Source of the DNA: an uncultured Clostridia bacterium
Lineage (GTDB): Bacteria; Bacillota; Clostridia; Oscillospirales; Acutalibacteraceae
Reading direction: 5' to 3'
Length of the DNA: 10,659 bases
NCBI GenBank assembly: GCA_937897215.1
Contig: CALCBQ010000041.1
Coordinates: 1-10,659 of the forward strand
The notes beneath the pieces are model-generated. The model was not told where the DNA came from. It did not search any database and was given only the letters and a program-made list of their open reading frames with translations. Within the stretch, counting starts at the first letter, position 1, and the number at the start of each line of letters is the position of its first letter. The translations under genes were made by a program, and so were the position numbers. Shown here in pieces: positions 1 through 5,812 of the stretch.

Positions 1-2
1 AC

Positions 3-1253
3 CGCTTTTATGTAGAAGATGAAAGCGGCAGACAGGTACAGCGAGAGTTCGCAGGAACGGAAAGCAAGAGCGAAACAGAGTCTCTGCTTCGCAAGGCAAT
101 GGAAGACTACGAAGCAAAGAAATTTGTAGCGAAATCCGAAAATACTACAGTGGGTATGTTACTTGATATGTGGGTGGAAGAAGAACTAAAACCCGGCAAT
201 CTAAGCAACGGTACAGTAATGGCCTACCAAGGCACAGTTAACCGTATAAAACAATACCCCATAGGGAACCGAAAACTGAAAAGTGTAACAGCCGACCATT
301 TGCAGACTTTTATGGATCAACTCAGCTTTGGCGGAGTGAATCCGGACGGTACAACATCGAAAGCACTCAGCAAGGGGTACTTGCGATTGTTCTCTGCCGT
401 TCTGCAGGGAGCGTTCCGCTTTGCAGTATTTCCCAAGCGGATGATTTCTTTTAACCCAATGCAGTACGTAGTATGGCGAGGCAAAAAGGATGATTACGAA
501 CTGTTCTCGGATGATAACTGTGAAGTTGCTTCCATTCCAACACTTACTCACGAAATGTACTTAAAGCTTGAGGATTTTCTGAAAGCAAAGGATAATCCCG
601 CACTGCTCCCGATACAGATTGCGTACTACACAGGACTTCGCATTGGTGAAGTCTGTGGACTAACTTGGCAAGACGTAAATCTTGAAAAGCAGTACCTTAC
701 GGTGCGCCGCAGTATGCGCTACAACAACGCAAGGCACAAAACCGAGATAGGGGCTACCAAACGCAGGAAAGTCCGCACGGTGGACTTCTGTGACACCCTG
801 GCAGAGATTCTGCGAACAGCAAAGCTTGAACAGCACAAAAACCGATTCCAATACGGAGAACTATTCTGCCTTAACTACTATATTGAGGTTAAGGAGAAAG
901 ATCGTACATACTACGAGGTCTATACGCTACCGAGAAACGAGAAGGTTCCCGAGGGATACAAGGAGATATCCTTTGTATGCTTAAGACCTGACGGAGCGTA
1001 TGAATCGCCAAGCACGATTGGTATTATGTGCAAGAGAGCAAGCAAAAAGGTAAAAGGCCTCGAAGGATTTCATTTCCACCAACTGCGACACACATTCACA
1101 AGTAATCTGCTCTCAAACGGAGCAGCACCGAAGGATGTGCAGGAGCTTTTAGGTCATGCTGATGTAAGTACCACGATGAACGTTTATGCTCACTCTACAA
1201 GAGAAGCAAAACGTACTTCCGCAAGACTGCTCGATAAGGTGGTTGGCGGATAA
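3..1253 (+). CDS. Tyrosine-type site-specific integrase (5' end outside the window)
   Basis: Phage/ICE-type tyrosine recombinase of the lambda-Int/Tn916-Int class, which cuts and rejoins DNA at attachment sites through a covalent phosphotyrosine. The frame is open back to position 3 and the upstream residues (RFYVEDESGRQVQ...) look like the end of a three-stranded arm-binding domain, so the ATG at 99 is internal and the true start lies off the window. Numbering from that ATG, a core-binding SAM-like helical domain spans about residues 15-125 and the catalytic domain about 150-380. The catalytic set is complete: Arg181 in TGLRIGE, a Lys around 221-225, HQLRH at 327-331, LLGHADVSTTMNVYAHS with His353, and nucleophile Tyr363. 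Base composition is visibly richer in G/C than the genes to the right, as expected for acquired DNA. It is probably the last gene of an integrated element. The class is sure; the exact element type is not. Confidence 0.93.
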   Translation, partial: RFYVEDESGRQVQREFAGTESKSETESLLRKAMEDYEAKKFVAKSENTTVGMLLDMWVEEELKPGNLSNGTVMAYQGTVNRIKQYPIGNRKLKSVTADHLQTFMDQLSFGGVNPDGTTSKALSKGYLRLFSAVLQGAFRFAVFPKRMISFNPMQYVVWRGKKDDYELFSDDNCEVASIPTLTHEMYLKLEDFLKAKDNPALLPIQIAYYTGLRIGEVCGLTWQDVNLEKQYLTVRRSMRYNNARHKTEIGATKRRKVRTVDFCDTLAEILRTAKLEQHKNRFQYGELFCLNYYIEVKEKDRTYYEVYTLPRNEKVPEGYKEISFVCLRPDGAYESPSTIGIMCKRASKKVKGLEGFHFHQLRHTFTSNLLSNGAAPKDVQELLGHADVSTTMNVYAHSTREAKRTSARLLDKVVGG

Positions 1254-1263
1254 AAACAAAAAC

Positions 1264-1303
1264 TTTCCCTTATTTTCGCTCATAAGGGCAAAAACAAGGG
1301 AAA
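1264..1303 (+). terminator. Probable terminator after the integrase
   Basis: Two competing hairpins lie just after the integrase stop. A 7-bp CCCTTAT/ATAAGGG stem pairs 1267-1273 with 1282-1288. An outer TTTCCCTT/AAGGGAAA stem pairs 1264-1271 with 1296-1303. There is no clean T-tract, so termination is inferred. Alternative hairpins of this kind can also be part of a recombination end. Confidence 0.45.
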
Positions 1304-1382
1304 ATACATAACAGTTGAGTTTAAAGTTGCTGAAAAGCCCAGTAATATCAAGGTTTTTTAGAGTGTAGGACAGTTAATGTCT

Positions 1383-1404
1383 GATAAACTCAAATTTGTC
1401 AAAC
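1383..1404 (-). repeat. Solitary copy of the dispersed repeat end
   Basis: Read on the minus strand this is GTTTGACAAATTTGAGTTTA followed by TC. It matches the left end of the element at 5550 at about 20 of 22 positions. No convincing partner copy is found nearby except the 9-bp half-match at 1315-1323, so this may be a remnant split or trimmed by the neighbouring integration. Confidence 0.6.
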
Positions 1405-1434
1405 AAAAAGGACAGACTTTTAAGGTCTGTCCTT
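1401..1434 (-). terminator. Intrinsic terminator of the 75-aa Cys protein gene
   Basis: A perfect 10-bp stem pairs AAGGACAGAC (1408-1417) with GTCTGTCCTT (1425-1434) around a 7-nt loop. On the minus strand it is followed by a T-run (complement of 1401-1409). The stop codon of the small gene at 1420-1422 falls in the loop. Confidence 0.8.
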
Positions 1435-1647
1435 GATTACTTTACAAAACCAACATTCTGTTGGGTTTAATTCTATATCGTTTTCAGTAAGATTAGTTTT
1501 ATGAATGGTATTATAATGCTCAAGGCAAAGGTTTTTATCGATTTCCGGAGATAGTCTTTTGTAATTTTTTCTCATATATGGCACTAAACACACTTCAAAA
1601 AACAATTCGAAGTTTTCATCTATAAAATTCTTCATAAATTTATCCAT
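1420..1647 (-). CDS. Small Cys-containing hypothetical protein (75 aa)
   Basis: The family is not recognised. The protein starts MDKFMKNFIDENFELFFE, is charged and helical, and has CLEH in the middle and ECWFCK near the C-terminus, four residues (Cys, His, Cys, Cys) that could bind a metal. There is no signal peptide or clear membrane helix. An in-frame ATG at 1654-1656 would add three residues, but the AAAGG ribosome site touches that ATG directly. The ATG at 1645-1647 has the site at about 6-9 nt, so I chose it. The gene has its own minus-strand promoter (TTGCAA, 17 bp, TATAAT) and its own terminator, both of which support a real gene. It is divergent from the RHH gene at 1759. Function unknown. 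Confidence 0.7.
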   Translation of the reverse strand: MDKFMKNFIDENFELFFEVCLVPYMRKNYKRLSPEIDKNLCLEHYNTIHKTNLTENDIELNPTECWFCKVIKDRP

Positions 1648-1678
1648 AATATTCATCCTTTTAGTATTACTTTATGTT

Positions 1679-1707
1679 ATTATATGTTCTTTTTAAATAT
1701 TTTGCAA
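1679..1707 (-). promoter_or_regulatory. Promoter of the 75-aa Cys protein gene
   Basis: On the minus strand, -35 TTGCAA (1707-1702), a 17-bp spacer, and -10 TATAAT (1684-1679). Expected transcript start is near 1672, about 25 nt before the start codon. Confidence 0.65.
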
Positions 1708-1758
1708 TAGTTTTTAATATAATATATTAAAACAAGCTATAAAATATGAGGTGATTTT

Positions 1759-1911
1759 ATGCGACCTTTGAAAGAACATATAAGTATAACAATTGATAGT
1801 GATATTCTTGAAAAAGCAAGACAGTTAGCAGAATTAGATGACCGTTCACTTTCTCAATTCATAAATATCGCTCTCAAAGAGTATGTTAAAAAAATTGAAA
1901 ATAAGGATTAA
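1759..1911 (+). CDS. Ribbon-helix-helix (CopG/Arc-type) DNA-binding protein, 50 aa
   Basis: A short complete gene: ATG at 1759, preceded by GAGGTG with a 5-nt gap, stop TAA at 1909. The product begins MRPLKEHISITIDSDILEKA and ends IENKD. It fits the RHH plan: a basic N-terminus, a beta-strand with alternating residues (HISITID), then helix 1 (SDILEKARQLAELDD), the turn with RSLSQF, and helix 2 (INIALKEYVKKI). Such proteins dimerise through the strand and bind operators; many are antitoxins or plasmid/element copy regulators. No toxin gene follows it: a terminator comes directly after the stop. It is divergent from the 75-aa Cys gene, so it could regulate itself and that neighbour (inference). 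Confidence 0.8.
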   Translation: MRPLKEHISITIDSDILEKARQLAELDDRSLSQFINIALKEYVKKIENKD

Positions 1912-1937
1912 AAAGTCGGGGTAACCCGATTTTTTTA
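1911..1937. terminator. Bidirectional intrinsic terminator
   Basis: Stem TCGGG (1916-1920) / CCCGA (1925-1929) with a GTAA (GNRA-type) loop, a T-run on the plus side (1930-1936) and an A-run on the left that gives T's on the minus strand. It lies between the convergent RHH gene (+) and the zinc-ribbon membrane gene (-) and can end both. Confidence 0.8.
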
Positions 1938-1983
1938 TTTAATTTGTCTTACTACAAGCTAAACATACTTCGCACTGAGTATT

Positions 1984-2397
1984 TCAGCTTTTCTTTATTG
2001 TTTTCATTCTACACTTCGGGCAGGTAATTTCAATCTTGCCCCTACCCTTTGGCACGCGCATTACTGTTTTACAGTTTTTGCAACGGAAATATCTATGAGT
2101 TTTTCGGTCGCGTATTTGATTCATTAAGAGTTTAATGTATGCTTTAGGTTTTTCAGACCATCTTAAATACCAGTTAAGTTCATTTCGTCTTTTTTCATAA
2201 TTCTTTGAAAATGTACGGAAAACGCCATAAAAAATCAAAATCAAACTTATTAAATATAAAAATCTCAAGTGTCTGAAATTACTTAAAACCGAACACACAA
2301 GTCCTGAAATTGTCAGAAATAAAGTAAACTGGTCGCTACCGTAACGCCCTGTCATAAATTGTTGAAGTTTTGCCATAAGCTGTTGTAAAAAATTCAT
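1984..2397 (-). CDS. Two-TM membrane protein with C-terminal zinc ribbon (137 aa)
   Basis: Hypothetical membrane protein. Residues about 24-40 (LFLTISGLVCSVLSNF) and 44-62 (LRFLYLISLILIFYGVF) form two hydrophobic segments. A basic, probably cytosolic region (KNYEKRRNELNWYLRW) follows. The C-terminal 35 residues are a zinc ribbon: CKNCKTVMRVPKGRGKIEITCPKC, with the two CxxC knuckles about 20 residues apart. The last residues are basic. The start is supported by AAGGAAGA 5 nt upstream and by a TATAAT-type promoter. This architecture is common among uncharacterised clostridial proteins. A role in nucleic-acid or protein contact at the membrane is possible but not shown. Confidence 0.85.
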   Translation of the reverse strand: MNFLQQLMAKLQQFMTGRYGSDQFTLFLTISGLVCSVLSNFRHLRFLYLISLILIFYGVFRTFSKNYEKRRNELNWYLRWSEKPKAYIKLLMNQIRDRKTHRYFRCKNCKTVMRVPKGRGKIEITCPKCRMKTIKKS

Positions 2398-2428
2398 TTG
2401 TATCTTCCTTAATCATTTTTATAAATAT

Positions 2429-2440
2429 ATTATAGCACAA
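2429..2440 (-). promoter_or_regulatory. Extended -10 promoter of the zinc-ribbon membrane gene
   Basis: The minus strand reads TTTGTGCTATAAT, with TATAAT at 2434-2429 preceded by TG-N, the extended -10 form. The -35 position (TAATTA) is weak, which fits an extended -10. The transcript would start near 2422. Confidence 0.6.
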
Positions 2441-2500
2441 ATATTTGGAAATAATTACCATAGTTTTAATAATATGTAAACTTAACGCAAGATTCAACAT

Positions 2501-2528
2501 AAAAAACGCTGACTTGAAAGTCAGCGTT
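2501..2528 (-). terminator. Intrinsic terminator of the alpha/beta hydrolase gene
   Basis: A perfect 10-bp stem, AACGCTGACT (2505-2514) / AGTCAGCGTT (2519-2528), with loop TGAA. The A-run at 2501-2506 gives the T-tract on the minus strand. It begins 6 nt after the hydrolase stop codon. The right side also has a T-run, so it may work in both directions. Confidence 0.88.
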
Positions 2529-2533
2529 ATTTT

Positions 2534-3622
2534 TTATTCTTTTGTATCTTCTTTAACTTCTTCTGTCTCGGTTTCAATAGTTTCTTCAGCAACATCTGAG
2601 ACAGTTTCTTCAACAACTTCTTCTGTTGGTGCAATTAATTCGTCTATTGACTCAACCACTACCGCCTGATTCATTTCGTCCTGATGCTTTTCTGCCTTTT
2701 CATTAAGCCAAGCAATAATATCGGCATAAACTTCTTCGCGATTAATCTCGTTAAGGATTTCGTGGCGAGCACCCTCGTAAAGTTTCATGATAACATTTTT
2801 ATGCCCTGTCTTTTTAAGCATTTTATAAACTTCGTTAACACCTTTACTGTAATCGCCAACAGGGTCCATTGTGCCTGAAATAAGGTAAATTGGCATACTC
2901 AAAGGCACTGTGTTATACCAACGCTTTGAAGAAATTTGCTTAAGAGTTGTGAAAAGCGCTTTCATACCGCTTACCGTGTATGTATATCCGCACAATTCAT
3001 CTGCATTGTATTTGTCAACTTCTTCTTCGTCGCGACTTGCCCAGTCGTTTTCAGTACGCTTCTGAGTTTTTCTGTTATATGCACCGAATGCAATAGCATC
3101 AAGCACTTCTGAACGATGCATAGCACCATTTTGTTTAATAAGAACATTTGCAAGTTGAATTCCGATGCCCAATGCAGGATTTTCGCCACTTGTACCGCTA
3201 TAAATCACGCCATCAAGCAAATAACCGTATTTTGCAGTGTATTTTCTTGCTATAAGACTGCCCATACCATGACCCAGCATAAAGAATGGCAAGTCAGGAT
3301 ATTCGCTTTTGATAATATCAGTTAATGACTTTAAATCTTCAACAAAATGTTCTTCGCCCTCAGTTTCGCCGAAAAATCCAAGCATATCACGGTCAGTAAC
3401 CGACGAGCCGTGGCCTATGTGGTCGCTTACAAATACCGCATAACCTGCTTTGCAAAGTTCAAGAGCAAAACGAGCATAACGGTTTGAGTATTCTGCCATA
3501 CCATGTGAAATCTGCACAACACCTTTAATTGAGCCATAATCAATAGGTGCGGCACTTTGAGCATATATGTCGCATAATCCCGAATGTGATGGGAATGTGT
3601 ATTCTTTAGTGAGGAATTCCAA
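2534..3622 (-). CDS. Alpha/beta hydrolase (lysophospholipase/monoacylglycerol lipase-like) with altered nucleophile and acidic tail
   Basis: Serine aminopeptidase S33-type alpha/beta hydrolase (the family has many lysophospholipases and monoacylglycerol lipases). Counting from the TTG start (362 aa): oxyanion-hole HGM at 40-42, FVSDHIGHG at about 64-72, nucleophile elbow LGHGMGS at 116-122, acid Asp253 in MDPVGD, and His287 in ARHE. In the family the elbow is GHSMG; here codon 3268-3266 is GGT, so the nucleophile Ser is Gly119. A Glu/Val/Thr-rich tail of about 45 residues is appended after the fold. I chose TTG at 3622-3620 because AAGGTG sits 6 nt upstream and the promoter -10 (3657-3652) lies downstream of the alternative GTG at 3661. 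The protein is cytosolic (no signal peptide). It may be inactive, or may have a shifted mechanism. Confidence 0.88.
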   Translation of the reverse strand: MEFLTKEYTFPSHSGLCDIYAQSAAPIDYGSIKGVVQISHGMAEYSNRYARFALELCKAGYAVFVSDHIGHGSSVTDRDMLGFFGETEGEEHFVEDLKSLTDIIKSEYPDLPFFMLGHGMGSLIARKYTAKYGYLLDGVIYSGTSGENPALGIGIQLANVLIKQNGAMHRSEVLDAIAFGAYNRKTQKRTENDWASRDEEEVDKYNADELCGYTYTVSGMKALFTTLKQISSKRWYNTVPLSMPIYLISGTMDPVGDYSKGVNEVYKMLKKTGHKNVIMKLYEGARHEILNEINREEVYADIIAWLNEKAEKHQDEMNQAVVVESIDELIAPTEEVVEETVSDVAEETIETETEEVKEDTKE

Positions 3623-3651
3623 AAATATCACCTTAAATAAATTGATAAGGT

Positions 3652-3680
3652 ATTTTACCACATATTGAGCAAAAAATCAA
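3652..3680 (-). promoter_or_regulatory. Promoter of the alpha/beta hydrolase gene
   Basis: Minus strand: -35 TTGATT (3680-3675), 17-bp spacer, -10 TAAAAT (3657-3652). The transcript would start near 3645, leaving a leader of about 23 nt that contains AAGGTG before the TTG start. Confidence 0.75.
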
Positions 3681-3708
3681 ATCAGCTGTATAATGCGAAT
3701 TCAAAGTG

Positions 3709-3737
3709 TTGAAAAAATATGTATTTTGTGGTAAAAT
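3709..3737 (+). promoter_or_regulatory. Promoter of tRNA-Ala
   Basis: -35 TTGAAA (3709-3714), 17-bp spacer, -10 TAAAAT (3732-3737). The tRNA 5' end is 13 nt after the -10, so the precursor leader is short. The 12-mer TGTGGTAAAATA around this -10 is repeated, inverted, around the -10 of the divergent hydrolase promoter. Confidence 0.8.
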
Positions 3738-3749
3738 ATGTGAGCGTTC

Positions 3750-3825
3750 GGGGCATTAGCGCAGTTGGGAGCGCATCACACTGGCAGTGTGGGGGTCAGG
3801 GGTTCAAGTCCCCTATGCTCCACCA
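3750..3825 (+). tRNA. tRNA-Ala (anticodon GGC), CCA encoded
   Basis: Complete cloverleaf of 76 nt. The acceptor stem pairs GGGGCAT (3750-3756) with ATGCTCC (3815-3821) and contains the G3:U70 wobble pair (G3752/T3819), the alanyl-tRNA synthetase identity element. D stem is GCGC/GCGC. Anticodon stem 3776-3780/3788-3792 encloses loop CTGGCAG with GGC at 3783-3785. T stem AGGGG/CCCCT (3798-3802/3810-3814) encloses loop TTCAAGT. Discriminator is A3822 and CCA is encoded at 3823-3825. It decodes GCC/GCU alanine codons. It is a single tRNA unit with its own promoter and terminator. Confidence 0.97.
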
Positions 3826-3863
3826 AAAAAGGATTTGACAAATTGTCGAGTCCTTTTTATTTT
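3826..3863 (+). terminator. Terminator of tRNA-Ala, containing a repeat-end-like core
   Basis: AAAAGGA (3827-3833) pairs with TCCTTTT (3851-3857), followed by T-rich DNA. The top of the hairpin is TTTGACAAATTGTCGA, whose first 11 bases match the dispersed repeat end found at 1383, 5551 and 5747. Confidence 0.8.
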
Positions 3864-3975
3864 AATCAACACAATGTGTAAATGATGTTTGTAAAAAATT
3901 AACATTTGTTCAATTTTAAATTCATTTATTTGGATAATAATGTAAATATAAATAAGACAGAAAGGTCTTGGTGTT
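3864..3975 (+). promoter_or_regulatory. AT-rich leader of the lipoprotein gene
   Basis: The region between the tRNA terminator and the lipoprotein start. TGGATAATAAT near 3931-3942 resembles an extended -10, but no well-spaced -35 is evident. AGAAAGG at about 3958-3964 is the likely ribosome site, about 10 nt before the ATG. Confidence 0.3.
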
Positions 3976-5544
3976 ATGAAAAAAATATTAGCGTGTGTTC
4001 TTGTGATAACGCTTATCTTTACAGGATGCAGTCTTGTAAATGAACAAAAAATTGATGGAACTCAAATTAAATTATCCGACAACAAAATCACTGTTGACGG
4101 CAAAACTGTTACAAATGACAGCACACAATCAGTTTATACTGCAAATGATATTGTGTTTTATCTTTCCGGTCAGGATTTCACTTATGGCGAAGGTTCAAAA
4201 GAAGATGAACACGAACAAAGTGAAGCAGATGCACATACAGTTGTGCATATTACACAACCCGGCAGATATGTGCTTAGCGGAAAACTTTCTGCAGGGCAGA
4301 TTGCAGTTGACCTTGGCGAAGATGCAGAAGAAAATCCCGATGCAGTAGTTACACTCATTCTCAATGGTGTTGATATTACTTGCACGGTTGCCCCTGCAGT
4401 CATTTTCTATAATGTTTATGAATGTGGTGTTGCAGATGAAGAAACTGCAACAAAAGATGTTGATACTGAAAGTGCAGGTGCAAATGTGATTATTGCAGAC
4501 GGCACAGAAAATAATATTAACGGCTCTTATGTTGCGAAAATTTACAAATCTTATGAACTGAACGAAGATGGCACAGAAGTTGTTGATAGCAAAAAACTTC
4601 ACAAATACGATGCCGCTTTCTATTCAAAGAAAACTATGAATATTGACGGTGGAGAAAAAGGCGACGGAATTCTTAATATCAAGGCTGAAAATGAGGGACT
4701 TGACAGCGAACTTCATCTTACAATCAATGGTGGTATTATAAATATCACATCCGGTAACGATGGCATCAACACCAATGAAGATAATGTTTCTGTTACTACT
4801 GTAAATGGTGGTAAATTAAATATTCTTTGTAATGGTAGTACCGGCGAAGGCGACGGAATCGACTCAAACGGTTGGCTTGTAATCAATGGTGGTACTGTTG
4901 TTGCTCAGGCATGTGCTACAAGTGGCGATGCAGGTATTGATTCAGATTTGGGTATTTATATTAATGGCGGTAGTGTGATTGCATCAGGTAATATGCTTGA
5001 CAGAATTGCAGGCGGAGAACAGACTTATGCAGTATTCAACTTCGCAAGCCGACAAGTAGGCGACAGCACATATACTTTGAAAAATTCAGAGAACAAAGTT
5101 GTTGGCGAATATGCTCCTACTAACGATTTCACATATCTTCTCATAGCAGGCGACGAACTTGTTGCAGGAGATTATACATTCTGGCAAGGAGATACTCAAC
5201 TCTCAGCATCTTCAACGAATATGGGCAATGAGAACAAAGGCGAAATTCCTGACGGGCAGACAAATGCAGATGGTACACCGCCCGAAATCCCTGAAGGCAT
5301 GGAAAATATGCAAAGGCCTCAAATGGACGAAAGTATGACAAGACCTGAAATGCCAAATGGCGAAGCACCTGAACCTCCCGAAGGTATGGAAAATATGACA
5401 CCGCCTGATAAAATGGGTGGCGGAATGGGTATGATGGGTGGCAATATGACAGGCAATGGCAACAACTCGACCACATTCACAATAGTTGATGGCGGAAACC
5501 AGTTCAGTAACGTAAGTCCTATAGCCACCACACCAACAGAATAA
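3976..5544 (+). CDS. Carbohydrate-binding domain lipoprotein (Cthe_2159/DUF4353-like), 522 aa
   Basis: Surface lipoprotein predicted to bind polysaccharide. MKKILACVLVITLIFTGC is a lipoprotein signal with Cys18 as the lipidated residue. Residues about 55-410 match the Cthe_2159 (formerly DUF4353) family, whose Clostridium thermocellum member is a beta-helix that binds polygalacturonate. Visible beta-helix turns include NEGLDSELHLTINGG, GNDGINT, GDGIDSNGWLVINGG and GDAGIDSDLGIYINGG, rich in Asp/Asn/Gly as for Ca-binding turns. A low-complexity tail (about 420-497) is rich in Pro, Glu, Met and Gly, has a duplicated PEGMENM motif, and leads into a Gly/Met run. It is a single gene with the tRNA upstream and a repeat element downstream. 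Family call is strong; the ligand is unknown. Confidence 0.88.
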   Translation: MKKILACVLVITLIFTGCSLVNEQKIDGTQIKLSDNKITVDGKTVTNDSTQSVYTANDIVFYLSGQDFTYGEGSKEDEHEQSEADAHTVVHITQPGRYVLSGKLSAGQIAVDLGEDAEENPDAVVTLILNGVDITCTVAPAVIFYNVYECGVADEETATKDVDTESAGANVIIADGTENNINGSYVAKIYKSYELNEDGTEVVDSKKLHKYDAAFYSKKTMNIDGGEKGDGILNIKAENEGLDSELHLTINGGIINITSGNDGINTNEDNVSVTTVNGGKLNILCNGSTGEGDGIDSNGWLVINGGTVVAQACATSGDAGIDSDLGIYINGGSVIASGNMLDRIAGGEQTYAVFNFASRQVGDSTYTLKNSENKVVGEYAPTNDFTYLLIAGDELVAGDYTFWQGDTQLSASSTNMGNENKGEIPDGQTNADGTPPEIPEGMENMQRPQMDESMTRPEMPNGEAPEPPEGMENMTPPDKMGGGMGMMGGNMTGNGNNSTTFTIVDGGNQFSNVSPIATTPTE

Positions 5545-5550
5545 AATTAG

Positions 5551-5766
5551 TTTGACAAATTGGAGTTTGTCGAACAGAATGCAAAGCGCAAAGTGTAGGA
5601 ACTGCGTTGCGATTATAGATTACCCCCCCTCAGTCAAATGCTACGCATTTGCCAGCTCCCCCTCAAGGGTGGAGCCCAATTTAGCCTTCCCCCTACGAGG
5701 GGAAGGTGGCAAAACGAAGTTTTGACGGAAGGGGGGGCAAAGAGCCCGACAAACTCCAATTTGTCC
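5551..5766. repeat. Palindromic repeat element 1 (MITE-like, about 215 bp)
   Basis: Perfect 19-bp terminal inverted repeats GACAAATTGGAGTTTGTCG at 5554-5572 and, inverted, 5747-5765. A second inverted pair lies inside: C7T at 5623-5630 and AG7 at 5730-5737. Between them are two modules. Module A (5623-5675) has hairpins 5635-5641/5645-5651 and 5655-5663/5666-5675. Module B (5685-5737) has hairpins 5685-5692/5699-5706 and 5710-5715/5719-5724 and is close to the reverse complement of module A. No coding capacity. The structure suggests a non-autonomous mobile or structured intergenic repeat. Confidence 0.8.
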
Positions 5767-5790
5767 ACTTGAATAGGCTCTTTATTTTTG
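5739..5790 (+). terminator. Probable terminator overlapping the next promoter
   Basis: AAAGAGCC (5739-5746) pairs with GGCTCTTT (5776-5783), followed by ATTTTT. The right terminal repeat of element 1 lies in the loop. The 3' arm sits between the -35 and -10 of the phosphoesterase promoter. The left arm is inside the repeat element, so the element appears to supply half of the terminator. Confidence 0.55.
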
Positions 5791-5797
5791 TTATAAT
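5769..5797 (+). promoter_or_regulatory. Promoter of the metallophosphoesterase gene
   Basis: -35 TTGAAT (5769-5774), 17-bp spacer, -10 TATAAT (5792-5797). The start codon is only 15 nt beyond the -10, so the leader is about 9 nt and the GGTGAT ribosome site would sit at the very 5' end of the transcript. Confidence 0.75.
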
Positions 5798-5812
5798 ACC
5801 CTTGGTGATATT

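Larger units (their letters stand above)
1254..1407. other. Gene-free stretch: candidate end of the integrated element
   Basis: No gene or tRNA is visible. Integrases of this class usually sit at one end of their element with the 3' end facing the junction, so the attachment core probably lies here (inference). A 9-bp inverted pair, TTGAGTTTA at 1315-1323 and TAAACTCAA at 1385-1393, brackets the stretch. Its right half belongs to a copy of the dispersed repeat end at 1383-1404. The exact att core cannot be defined without the other end or an empty site. Confidence 0.35.

Noticed and set aside
201..551. Minus-strand open frame inside the integrase
   Set aside because: Shadow of the integrase frame with no start signal or recognisable domain.
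1759..1911. Toxin-antitoxin module based on the RHH protein
   Set aside because: No co-directional partner gene follows; a terminator comes immediately after the stop.
3623..3661. Upstream GTG start of the alpha/beta hydrolase
   Set aside because: It lies just upstream of the -10 box, has no ribosome site, and the TTG at 3622 has AAGGTG at the right distance.
4195..4602. Minus-strand open frame opposite the lipoprotein gene (and a similar one at 5141-5476)
   Set aside because: Cys/Phe/Ile- or Tyr/His-rich composition typical of antisense frames, no ribosome site, and fully inside a well-supported gene.
5620..5740. CRISPR array or structured RNA in the GC-rich hairpin region
   Set aside because: There are no regularly spaced direct repeats. 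The modules are inverted copies and recur at 7028-7140, which fits an intergenic palindromic repeat.
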